Positions 14,539-22,937 of a DNA stretch of 24,886 nucleotides are shown here, piece after piece. The stretch is from a virus: positions 1 to 24,886 of the IMG/VR virus record IMGVR_UViG_3300042444_000523. One strand, given 5' to 3'. Made by a program: the position numbers and the translations under genes. Every line of letters begins with the position of its first letter. The stretch's first letter is position 1. The notes beneath the pieces are model-generated. The model had not been told where the DNA came from, made no database searches, and saw only the letters and a program-made list of their open reading frames with translations.

Positions 14539-14546
14539 TAAATATA
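14539..14546 (-). promoter_or_regulatory. TATATTTA box upstream of TP fibre gene
   Basis: The minus strand reads TATATTTAAT, five bases before the ATG at 14533, in the 38-base gap after the baseplate gene. It is one of four copies of the same octamer before minus-strand starts. Confidence 0.3.
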
Positions 14547-14571
14547 AAATTTTCTTTATTGGGTTATGAAA

Positions 14572-17500
14572 TTAGGTTATTAAAGAAGAACCATTATTTG
14601 GATTTAATTTAATTATACCTGTTGCTGGTTGTACGCCTAAAGTTGTCATAGTACCTGTACATAATACTCCACCATCAACAGTTATTTCAATATCAGTTAT
14701 TGTACCATTAATATTAGGTGTTACAAATGTTGCGTCATATATACCGTTTGAAGTTAATTTTACTAAGTTTGTTACAGCATTTCCACTATAACCTGTAAAT
14801 CCTCCACCAACTAATATTGAACCGTCGTTCATTTCGTATATATCATTAACGTAACCTTCTGTATATATTCCACCACTAAATTGATTATAAGGGAATGAAC
14901 TATCAAAACTACCGTCAGCGTTTAATCTAAACATCGCACCAACAACATTATTAAAATATTTGTTTGTCCCTGAAGGGTCACATCCAACTAAAATTTTACC
15001 GTTTGATTGAACTTCAACATCATAAACATATAGTGGAAATGTATATCCTGTTGTTGTGTCTAAAATAAATGAAGTGTCAACTGAACCATCAGAATTTAAC
15101 TTTATTATACCATTACAATCATAACCATTATATTTGTTAAAATTACCTGCAATCAATATCTTATCATTAGGATAAACATATATATCATATACTCTACTTG
15201 AATAACTACCAGCGAACTGACTACCACCACTATTAAAAGTTGTGTCTAATGTACCATTACTATTAAGTCTCATTAATCCTGTATATCCACTATATGTTGA
15301 ACCTACATCATTACCATAAATTATTTTACCATCAGATTGTAGTTCAATTCTTTCTTCATTAAATGAACTACCACCACTGGCTATAAATGTAGGTGTAAAT
15401 CCAGTGTCAGTAGAACCATCAGAATTTAATCTTTTTAAATTCCAACCACCATTTAAACCAGTAACTAATATCTTACCATCAGTTTGTTCCTTAATATCGT
15501 ATGTTTGACTATTTCCTGTTATACCTGAAGTAATAAATGTTGTGTCTAACGTACCGTTATTTAATAATCTTGTTACAGTTGCAACTGATGTACCACTATA
15601 TGATGTATATCTATGACCAATTATTATTTTACCTGAACTTAATATTTCAGCATCCCAAGATATACCAGCACCGCTTGTTGAACCACTAAATCCACCACCA
15701 ATACTCATAAAAGTTAATGCAGGAGTAGGTGATGGCGTAGGCGTACTTGTAACTGTTGGAGTTGGAGTTGGCGTAGCTGTCGGTGGTACAGGTGTACTTG
15801 TTGGTGTAGGAGTTGCAGGTAGTGCAGTACTTGTAGGAGTTGGGGTTGGAGTAGCAGTCGCTTCTGGTTCATCCGTAAATAATACCTCAACCTCAAATTC
15901 AAAATTATATACAAAACTACGTGGTGGTGGTGAACCATCAGGTAATATTTTATTTTGGATAAACACAAAACTACCTAACGGTGCAGCAAAAAATGGGGTT
16001 GGTCCTGCTGTTTCAATTAATTCCCTTACAATTCCTTTATCACCATTTTCTTCGTCTTGTGTAAAATAAGTTTGATATATATTAATTGTCGCACGTCTTC
16101 TACCAAATGATGGTGAAGCAGCTATTACAATTGCATATACGGTAATATCATTTGATTGATTAAACGTATAACGGTATAACTCGTCAATTTCATTAAAAAT
16201 AGTATATTGTTCACCTGTTGTATTATTAACAAGTAAAACATAACTTGTGTCAGGTAATGAACTATCATAAAAAGGTGTCTTACTTACAGAAACATTAACT
16301 GAGTAATTATCTAAATTGTAATATGATGCAGTAGGAGTTGGTTGTGGCGTAGGAGTTGGCGTAGCTGTAGGTACAGTAGGTATTGTTGAACCTGTTGTAA
16401 TTACACCTAACGCTGCTGCTGCACTTGTAAAACCAGAACAACTTGTAAAGACGTTTAATCTTGCTTGTGTCTGTCCGCTATTAATTAAGAACACATCGTT
16501 TGATTGATTGAATGTTGTTGAAACAGGTGCATCTTCTAATTGTGCTAAGAAGAAAAAACGCTGAGGGTCATAATTCCAATCTATCAATCCACCATTATTA
16601 TATGTATTTTCTGTTATTTCATTTATTGCAAATGGTATATATGGTGAAGTTGGACTATTACCAAATTGAATAGAACTTGTATATCCTGAAGCTGCACCAC
16701 CTAATGAACCAATAAAATAATCATATAATATACTCCAATAGTATAAACTATCATAAACCGTTTCAGCACTAAAATCTGTCTTAAACTTATAAACATATTC
16801 AGGTCTATCACAATAATAATATTGGAAATACCTTTCAGGGAATTGTTTAGGTGTAGAGTTATACTGCACCAATTGTACTTGTGTTAATTCCTTGTTAGTT
16901 AGGTTGAAGTTGTTAATACTATTCCACGTGAAATATTGATTGTTGACTTTAATTAAATCATTCACGCGTAAGTTCTTAACATCACTTAATTTTAAATCAA
17001 AATAGCCATCTATAAATCTTGTTTCCTTGTTGAATATATTACCCACTCTATTTTCGTAAAATAGATTATACATACCATTATTGGTATATGTGTTGTATGA
17101 CACAATAGCTTCATTAGGATTAACTGAGGACACTTCTGATTGGAATAAGTTACATATACTATCGTTTGTAATTTTATTATCATCAGGGTTACCCATCGGC
17201 ATCGTATGACTAATTACAGGTGAAATAATAGACCCTGATGGTGCTGCACCACTTGTATTAGTTACTTTAAAGAAGTTGGTTGTAACACCCGTTAAACCGA
17301 TTGTAATACCTGTCTGTAAAAATGGGTTAAAGTTTCCTAAGTTAAAGAATAATTTAGGTTTGGTCTTAACACCTTTATAAATCCAATCCACCGTAGTTCC
17401 AACTTCTTGTGAACTTTCTACGTAGTTAATTCCTAATGGTATTTTAACTGCACCTGCTGGATAGTCAGGATTATTATTTGGGTTCCACTGCCTAATCATT

Positions 17501-19500
17501 TCAGGTGAAAAGGTAGTTTCAATTCTTTTTGTTTGTGCTTTAAAATCTGTTGGATTTACCTGCTTCAAATATCCATAAACAAATCCCTTACTATCTTTCC
17601 AATCCTTATTACCTTGGTCACCATCTTCTAAGTCAGTTAATATCAATTCACTTTCTACGAAGTTCTGTGCAGGTTGTACTTTAAATCCTTTATCGTATGA
17701 TAATTTATCGGTCCAATCGTATATATTACCTGTACCAATATAATAGTCATAACTTTCTACATTAATTTGTAGTGGGTCATTTTCATCAGGTATAAATAAT
17801 AAATTAAATTTCTTAGCTATTGAACTAAGTATGTCTATCTGTTTTATATTTTTGTCTACGACCTGTCCAAAATCTACATAATCATTTTCATTTATTCCTA
17901 TTACTTGATTTACTTGACCTGGTAAAAAGGACATAGCTTGACTTGAAATTGGAACTGATGCACTTGAACTTGCATACCTTTGAGTTACACCAAACGTTCT
18001 TGTGTAGCCTGTTGTAAGTGGTGGTATTTCAAAATCATAATCATCAAAATCATTAAAAATTGTATTGCGTAAAGTTAATATACCCGTAATTGTGTCACTA
18101 CAAAATGCTGGTACACCTGAACCTGCACGAACAACATACGCACTCCACGTTCTTGTTGAACCTGATGATGTATATTTCCACCTCAATTCAACACCGTCTG
18201 ATGTGAATGTTTGTGGTGCTTGTGTTGTGTAAGATAATTTAGTATTGTCGTCACTAAAATATCCATACATATATAATAATTTGAACCACGGTATTTTTTT
18301 AAACGAACCACCAATCTTATATCCATTCTGATTGAATATCATTTCAATTAACGAATATACATTCATCGCAGGTTTAAGTTGATTGTCCCTTATTCCATCT
18401 TCAGGTGAATTAATCCTATATCTGTCTGCACCAGCAGTATAAGCTGCTGCTGCGTCCGCAAAACTACCTGTTATAGTTGTTGTATATAAAGATGTACCTG
18501 TTGTTCCTGTTAATAATACATTATTAAAGCTACCTGATGTAACATAATTGTAACCATTATGCACGACAGGGTACATAAAATTAGATGGAACTACTGATGG
18601 GTCTTTTAATGTTTCGTACCTCCACTTACTTAACACATTAGCTTGTGTAAAATAGTGGTTCATATAAAAATCTACATCCCTAAAATTAAGGTCTTTTAAT
18701 AATTTTGTTCCTACATTACCATATAAATCACCGATGTTTGAGTATAATGTTACGTCATACTCTACCTTGCTATTCAATACAGACACCGAATTTAATTTCA
18801 TAAAGCCTGTAAAATAACTTTCATCGTCAATCAATACATTACACTGCACTTTTTTTAGCACGTCAAAATATAAACCAATACTATCCACATTAAAAAAATC
18901 TTCAAAAAATCTATTGTTCTTTTTTGAACCAGGTAATTTAAGTCCTACCGAATAATCTGAATTTCTTTTACTAATGTCTTCAATTTCTGCGAAGGATTTA
19001 TTTATTGTAATTGGTATGTCATCATACAAATCTAAAAAATCAAATGTTGGTACTGAATAATCTGTTAGCTGTTCATTAGGAAGAAAATATATACTAAATG
19101 TACCACCTGACACTACAGGCGTATTTTGCTGTCTAAAATATAATATGTCACCAGTCAATATGTTAGTGTAGTCCACATTAAATTGTGACCAACTATTAAA
19201 TACTATTTTTGTAAATGGTTCATCAGCACGTTTAACTACTAATGAAAAATAATTTGAACCTATTGTTGTGCTGAATAATCTGCAGTTCCAAAACATCGTA
19301 CCAGGACAGTTTGCTTTAATAGCTATATAACCTCCCGATGTTCCAAAAGTTCCCACGTATGGGTCTGTAACTGTACCTGTACCTGTATAACCTGATGCAG
19401 CACCTGACGTTTCATCAACTGATGCACTTGTGTTACCTGTTACGGTAATATCTGATGGTTTATTTGTTCTTACTCGTAATACTGTTTGTTGTTGCGACAT
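14572..19500 (-). CDS. Baseplate/tail-tip protein with C-terminal beta-propeller
   Basis: A 1642-residue protein. Residues 1-170 form a beta-rich N-terminal region. Residues about 175-290 (ITINKSFAEIEDISKRNSDY, then FTGFMKLNSVSVLNSKVEYD, then NIGDLYGNVGTKLLKDLNF) match a tail structural block of Bacteroidota phages, probably a baseplate hub or tail-tip component. The body continues to about 1040. A short TP linker (1041-1058), a beta-rich domain (1059-1212) and a long TP linker (1213-1262) follow. The last 375 residues contain seven repeats of the delta-60 (DUF5122) type, each D-[IV]-x-x-x-x-x-GKI-[LI]-[VI]-x-G followed by [RK]LN-x-[DN]G-x-x-D-x-[ST]F. Seven such repeats are expected to close as a seven-blade beta-propeller. 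It therefore joins a baseplate body to a likely receptor- or glycan-binding tip in one chain. It lies three bases downstream of the tail protein gene at 19504-21090. Confidence 0.8.
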   Translation of the reverse strand: MSQQQTVLRVRTNKPSDITVTGNTSASVDETSGAASGYTGTGTVTDPYVGTFGTSGGYIAIKANCPGTMFWNCRLFSTTIGSNYFSLVVKRADEPFTKIVFNSWSQFNVDYTNILTGDILYFRQQNTPVVSGGTFSIYFLPNEQLTDYSVPTFDFLDLYDDIPITINKSFAEIEDISKRNSDYSVGLKLPGSKKNNRFFEDFFNVDSIGLYFDVLKKVQCNVLIDDESYFTGFMKLNSVSVLNSKVEYDVTLYSNIGDLYGNVGTKLLKDLNFRDVDFYMNHYFTQANVLSKWRYETLKDPSVVPSNFMYPVVHNGYNYVTSGSFNNVLLTGTTGTSLYTTTITGSFADAAAAYTAGADRYRINSPEDGIRDNQLKPAMNVYSLIEMIFNQNGYKIGGSFKKIPWFKLLYMYGYFSDDNTKLSYTTQAPQTFTSDGVELRWKYTSSGSTRTWSAYVVRAGSGVPAFCSDTITGILTLRNTIFNDFDDYDFEIPPLTTGYTRTFGVTQRYASSSASVPISSQAMSFLPGQVNQVIGINENDYVDFGQVVDKNIKQIDILSSIAKKFNLLFIPDENDPLQINVESYDYYIGTGNIYDWTDKLSYDKGFKVQPAQNFVESELILTDLEDGDQGNKDWKDSKGFVYGYLKQVNPTDFKAQTKRIETTFSPEMIRQWNPNNNPDYPAGAVKIPLGINYVESSQEVGTTVDWIYKGVKTKPKLFFNLGNFNPFLQTGITIGLTGVTTNFFKVTNTSGAAPSGSIISPVISHTMPMGNPDDNKITNDSICNLFQSEVSSVNPNEAIVSYNTYTNNGMYNLFYENRVGNIFNKETRFIDGYFDLKLSDVKNLRVNDLIKVNNQYFTWNSINNFNLTNKELTQVQLVQYNSTPKQFPERYFQYYYCDRPEYVYKFKTDFSAETVYDSLYYWSILYDYFIGSLGGAASGYTSSIQFGNSPTSPYIPFAINEITENTYNNGGLIDWNYDPQRFFFLAQLEDAPVSTTFNQSNDVFLINSGQTQARLNVFTSCSGFTSAAAALGVITTGSTIPTVPTATPTPTPQPTPTASYYNLDNYSVNVSVSKTPFYDSSLPDTSYVLLVNNTTGEQYTIFNEIDELYRYTFNQSNDITVYAIVIAASPSFGRRRATINIYQTYFTQDEENGDKGIVRELIETAGPTPFFAAPLGSFVFIQNKILPDGSPPPRSFVYNFEFEVEVLFTDEPEATATPTPTPTSTALPATPTPTSTPVPPTATPTPTPTVTSTPTPSPTPALTFMSIGGGFSGSTSGAGISWDAEILSSGKIIIGHRYTSYSGTSVATVTRLLNNGTLDTTFITSGITGNSQTYDIKEQTDGKILVTGLNGGWNLKRLNSDGSTDTGFTPTFIASGGSSFNEERIELQSDGKIIYGNDVGSTYSGYTGLMRLNSNGTLDTTFNSGGSQFAGSYSSRVYDIYVYPNDKILIAGNFNKYNGYDCNGIIKLNSDGSVDTSFILDTTTGYTFPLYVYDVEVQSNGKILVGCDPSGTNKYFNNVVGAMFRLNADGSFDSSFPYNQFSGGIYTEGYVNDIYEMNDGSILVGGGFTGYSGNAVTNLVKLTSNGIYDATFVTPNINGTITDIEITVDGGVLCTGTMTTLGVQPATGIIKLNPNNGSSLIT
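15718..15865 (-). repeat. Thr-Pro linker tract before beta-propeller
   Basis: A 49-residue linker encoded by degenerate hexamers with PTPTSTPVPPTATPTPTPT as its centre. It shares the VPPT-containing unit with the longest tract of the neighbouring fibre gene (12591-12783). Confidence 0.85.
16327..16380 (-). repeat. Short Thr-Pro linker in baseplate gene
   Basis: About 18 residues (TVPTATPTPTPQPTPTAS) mark the boundary between the baseplate body and the following beta-rich domain. Confidence 0.75.
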
Positions 19501-19503
19501 ATG

Positions 19504-21090
19504 TTAGAAACCTTTATTCACAAAAAAGTTGTTTGCAACCTTCATCGTGATTTTATATTTATTTAATTTTTGGTGCTTCTTAGTAATTGTTTGTACTTCA
19601 GTTGATAGTATTTGTACTGGCTGTAAATCCTTGTACACTTTATCTTGTCTATCAATCGGTGAAATATAATCAGGCTTCATAATATATACTTGTGGTGAGT
19701 AGAACATTTGTTCTAACCAATTACCAACAGGTACATTTATAAAATCTGTTTCCAATACTATTTCTTGTTCAACATCCGTAGCAAATGTTTTAATGGTTCT
19801 ACCCATATCCCTATCAGGACTTGTAAGGTTGGTTGCGTAATATCTACTATCATAAGTTTGTCTTGATATTTTTTTGGTGTCTTGTCTATACGCAGTAAAT
19901 GTGTAGTAGTCATATCCACCTCTATTATTTAAGAACGTTACTCTTACATCTTGTGGAAGACAATTCCCGTTAATGTAAAAATAAAATACTTCACTAATTG
20001 GTCCTACTGGTCCTACTGCTGTGCGTGATGCACTATTAGTTGGAAACCCGTAACACAATTGAACTGTATAATAAGCTACTGTTGAAAAATCTATTGTAGC
20101 ATATATGTTGTTAATATCAACAGGTCCGCAGGGTAAAGAAAATACAGATAGAGTGTCTGTAAATCCTGTTGGTGATGCGTATGTTGTACCACTCCAATTC
20201 AAGGGTTGTGAAAAGAAATTTATGCGTTCGTTATTTTCATTATAAAATTGGAAGAAAGCAAAATCCGTTTCAGTAAATTGTCTGTCCCCTGTTAAACCGT
20301 TCAAGTAATATAATACGTAATTTTCTTGTGTTTGTATAGTTTGGATGCGTGGTGCATCAGTTAAAAATCTACCTGTTTCTGATTGCTGTGGAACTGTTGG
20401 TCCGTCCATTAAGAACTGACTGATTGGTGCTAAGTTTAAATTATTATCTATTGTAGCAAAATAATTGCTATTCAATTCTGCAACCTGTCCAACTGTTTGG
20501 TCAAAGTTTGGCATTATATAATTTTCTTCCAATTGGAATGTACCACCAATTAAATCAAAATACTTTCCTGTATTAACATACTGACCGAAATTATCGTATA
20601 TCGTAGGACAACCTGGTATTGGTGACCAGTGTTCAAAATCGTTTGTAGGTGTTGAACCTGTCCATTCTGTTACTAATGTGGTACCACTCAAATATCTATA
20701 ACCGTATTTAAAATTAGCTGTAATATTATTTGGAAATGGATTGTTGATATTGATTTGATTGTTAGTTTGTTCCCAATCACTTAACCAATAAAATCTGTAA
20801 TGTTCTGTATTAATGTAATTGGATAGATAGTCATAAGGTCTTACATTAAAGCTATAGCTATACACCGCACCATTTTGTGATATATTAAATGGTACTACTG
20901 CCATACTACCAACTTTACTATCGTCAGCATACAAGTCAACAACCATTTCTAATGAAGGGACATATGTTGAACCTGTTAGGTTTATGTTATATGTATTGCC
21001 ACGCTGATAAATCATATCCGCAGACCTTCTTATTTGGGAGTAACTATTAATTGTTGTACCAGTTTGTACTGATGAATATCCAAACGCCAT
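19504..21090 (-). CDS. Tail structural protein (distal tail/baseplate)
   Basis: A 528-residue, Tyr/Asn-rich, beta-dominated protein. The N terminus (SADMIYQRGNTYNINLTGST) and the C-terminal block with VTFLNNRGGYDYYTFTAYRQ (about 380-399) and YDSRYYATN are features I know from tail proteins of Bacteroidota phages. The final third (LETDFINVPVGNWLEQMFYS, then QILSTEVQTITKKHQKLNKY) resembles the part of such proteins that packs against the tail tip. It starts one base after the gp10-like gene stop and ends three bases before the baseplate gene. A distal-tail or baseplate-ring role is likely from context; the exact component is unsure. It has no enzymatic motif, signal peptide or membrane span. 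Confidence 0.65.
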   Translation of the reverse strand: MAFGYSSVQTGTTINSYSQIRRSADMIYQRGNTYNINLTGSTYVPSLEMVVDLYADDSKVGSMAVVPFNISQNGAVYSYSFNVRPYDYLSNYINTEHYRFYWLSDWEQTNNQININNPFPNNITANFKYGYRYLSGTTLVTEWTGSTPTNDFEHWSPIPGCPTIYDNFGQYVNTGKYFDLIGGTFQLEENYIMPNFDQTVGQVAELNSNYFATIDNNLNLAPISQFLMDGPTVPQQSETGRFLTDAPRIQTIQTQENYVLYYLNGLTGDRQFTETDFAFFQFYNENNERINFFSQPLNWSGTTYASPTGFTDTLSVFSLPCGPVDINNIYATIDFSTVAYYTVQLCYGFPTNSASRTAVGPVGPISEVFYFYINGNCLPQDVRVTFLNNRGGYDYYTFTAYRQDTKKISRQTYDSRYYATNLTSPDRDMGRTIKTFATDVEQEIVLETDFINVPVGNWLEQMFYSPQVYIMKPDYISPIDRQDKVYKDLQPVQILSTEVQTITKKHQKLNKYKITMKVANNFFVNKGF

Positions 21091-21091
21091 A

Positions 21092-21724
21092 TTAATTTGT
21101 TTTTGTTTCTATAAAAATATAGTTTATTTTATCTATAAATTGTTCAAAAGTATATTGACCTAACGCATCCATAAACTTAGTGTTGTCTACCAACTGTTCA
21201 AATAGTTTATCTTCTATATCTGCTGGTGCAATACCGAACTTCTTTATGTTCTTTTGTATAGCGAACGCCATACCTTTTTGAAGGTCTATATTAAACCTTA
21301 CATTTTTTTCTTTTATCCAATCTAACAACACTTTCATCGGTAAAGGTTTCTGTCCTTTCTTTACTCTTGACCTGTTGATAATATACGCAGTAGAAACTTG
21401 TGATTGTAGTGCATTATACTTATTTACACTTCTATCTGTTGCAGCTATTCCTCTACTACCCATCCATTCTAATATCGCATCAATAGGTACGCCTTTCTTT
21501 CCTGCTGCACGTCCTGACTGAACCCACTGGAAATAGTCATTAGCAAAAAATTCAAATATGATATTACCTTTTACACTTGTAGGTACTACCATAATAGATG
21601 CACGTAAAGAACCTGAGGCAACCTTGTTACCAAACTTTCCTTCACGACCATAAGGATATAACTTTTCAGTTAATAATCCTTTTAGTACTTCATCCATTAT
21701 GTTAGCTACAGTTTCTATATCCAT
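21092..21724 (-). CDS. HK97 gp10-like neck/tail-completion protein
   Basis: A 210-residue protein with features of the HK97 gp10 family that joins head and tail: NKVASGSLRASI (33-44), the FQWVQSGRAAGKKGVPIDAI segment (65-84) followed by the LEWMGSRGI helix, and a C-terminal GMAFAIQKNIKKFGI (about 150-164). The GR-x-[AP]GKK-x-[VP]P turn and the I-x-x-W-[IM] helix are the family hallmark. The tryptophan helix appears twice: VPIDAILEWMGSRGI and LPMKVLLDWIKEKNV, which may be an internal duplication. Its ATG shares one base with the stop of the preceding gene (TAATG), indicating coupling. At 210 residues it is longer than typical members (about 130-170). Confidence 0.6.
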   Translation of the reverse strand: MDIETVANIMDEVLKGLLTEKLYPYGREGKFGNKVASGSLRASIMVVPTSVKGNIIFEFFANDYFQWVQSGRAAGKKGVPIDAILEWMGSRGIAATDRSVNKYNALQSQVSTAYIINRSRVKKGQKPLPMKVLLDWIKEKNVRFNIDLQKGMAFAIQKNIKKFGIAPADIEDKLFEQLVDNTKFMDALGQYTFEQFIDKINYIFIETKTN

Positions 21725-22071
21725 TATTCACTTGTTACTATATATAAAATCCATTCTTTATTATCTTCATCCCAATCATATATATTACCATCAGTCGGGT
21801 AAGGTATTGGTGCTTCCCACACACAACTGTCTTCGTTTAAAGTCCAACTGTTGTAAGGTTGTTCTATTCTAAATGCATCCCTTTCCCTGTCGTATATCAT
21901 TCCAACACCTGCATAATTTTTTCTTAATGGTGTTCCACCTAATATATGAACACCTCCTTGTGTATTGTAAGATGTTTGTACCCATTCACCTTCTATTGTG
22001 TCTATAAAATCTTGTTCTGCAACAATTACATCTACCACTTTATCATTTTCTATTTTTGCGTAATGTGACAT
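21724..22071 (-). CDS. Conserved phage protein, unknown function
   Basis: A 115-residue protein of a recognisable family that recurs in cyanophages, SAR11 phages and other environmental phages. The opening YAKIENDKVVDVIVAEQDFI is followed by WVQTSYNTQGGVH, LRKNYAGVGMIYDRERDAF, the PYNSWTLNEDSCVWEAPIPYP segment and a final YDWDEDNKEWI. Function has not been assigned as far as I know. Members are often encoded next to tail-fibre or structural genes, as here, between the glycine-rich adhesin (five bases upstream) and the gp10-like gene. The Trp/Tyr-rich surface would suit a role in fibre assembly or in the virion, but this is inference. Confidence 0.75.
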   Translation of the reverse strand: MSHYAKIENDKVVDVIVAEQDFIDTIEGEWVQTSYNTQGGVHILGGTPLRKNYAGVGMIYDRERDAFRIEQPYNSWTLNEDSCVWEAPIPYPTDGNIYDWDEDNKEWILYIVTSE

Positions 22072-22076
22072 ATTAT

Positions 22077-22937
22077 TTATGAATTATATAATGAACTACT
22101 TAAAAAAGTGTGAACTGTAAAAGAACCACTTGTAGTTACTATTCCTCCTGTTCCAACTTGTGAACCAGGATATTTTATTATTACTATTCCACTACCGCCT
22201 GTTCTTCCTGCGACATTAGTTCCGTTCCCGTGACCACCTGCACCACCGCCTGTGTTGATTGTACCATTTGTACCTAATCCACCATTAACTCCACCATTAC
22301 CTCCACCACCTGGTCCACCTAATGCAGCAGTTGCAGTTCCTCCACCGCCACCGCCACCACCTGCGTAAAATGTTCCATAAAATAAACTACCTGAACCACC
22401 AGGTCCACCTTGTGATGCTGTTACACCACCTCTAACACCATTTTGTCCTGCACCACCGCCACCGCCACCATTTGATAAACCTGTTGCAGAACCTGTTGCA
22501 CCATTATAACCTTGTATAATTGGAAAGTTTGTTGGAGTATTTCCTAATCCAGCGAAACCACCATTTCTTGTACTTCCCCTATGTTCGCCACCACCTGCAC
22601 CACCATTCAATCCTTGTGTACCTGTTCCTGCTAAACCACCACCACCTGCACCTCCACCTGCTGTCATAATTTGACCAAACGCACTATTACCTCCATTAAA
22701 ACCTTTTTGACTTACTGCACCACCTGCACCTCCTGCACCAACAGTTACTCCGTATGCTGAACCTGAAATTACATACGTAAAATCATTTCTAAATCCACCA
22801 CCACCTGCACCACCTGCACCATTTGTTGACCCACCACCTCCACCTGCTACAATAAGATATTCAACTTGATAAGAACCTGCGGGATAAAACGAACCTGTGT
22901 CAGGTATTTCCCAAAAACTAATTGGAGTATAATTCAT
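22077..22937 (-). CDS. Glycine-rich tail adhesin
   Basis: A 286-residue protein dominated by polyglycine. After a short lead, VEYLIVAGGGGGS (26-38) opens the glycine-rich domain, which contains many GG-x-GG-type runs (AGGAGGGGF, GGGGGGAGQNGVRGG, GGPGGGGNGGVNGG). It closes with the typical strand TGGSGIVIIKYP, followed by a tail ending TVHTFLSSSLYNS. Comparable domains, such as the tip of phage S16 gp38, fold into packed polyglycine-II helices whose loops bind outer-membrane receptors. A host-binding role is likely. Its ATG shares a base with the stop of the collagen-like fibre gene (TAATG), so the two are probably made together and may form one fibre and tip. The exact receptor is unknown. 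Confidence 0.75.
   Translation of the reverse strand: MNYTPISFWEIPDTGSFYPAGSYQVEYLIVAGGGGGSTNGAGGAGGGGFRNDFTYVISGSAYGVTVGAGGAGGAVSQKGFNGGNSAFGQIMTAGGGAGGGGLAGTGTQGLNGGAGGGEHRGSTRNGGFAGLGNTPTNFPIIQGYNGATGSATGLSNGGGGGGAGQNGVRGGVTASQGGPGGSGSLFYGTFYAGGGGGGGGTATAALGGPGGGGNGGVNGGLGTNGTINTGGGAGGHGNGTNVAGRTGGSGIVIIKYPGSQVGTGGIVTTSGSFTVHTFLSSSLYNS

Noticed and set aside
12227-16380. CRISPR-like repeats
   Set aside because: The repeats are degenerate hexamers in frame with Thr-Pro codons, without constant repeat and spacer lengths and without cas genes.
11981-19500. Diversity-generating retroelement acting on the fibre or propeller genes
   Set aside because: No reverse transcriptase, template repeat or adenine-biased variable repeat pair was seen in the window; it could only exist if the RT lies elsewhere.
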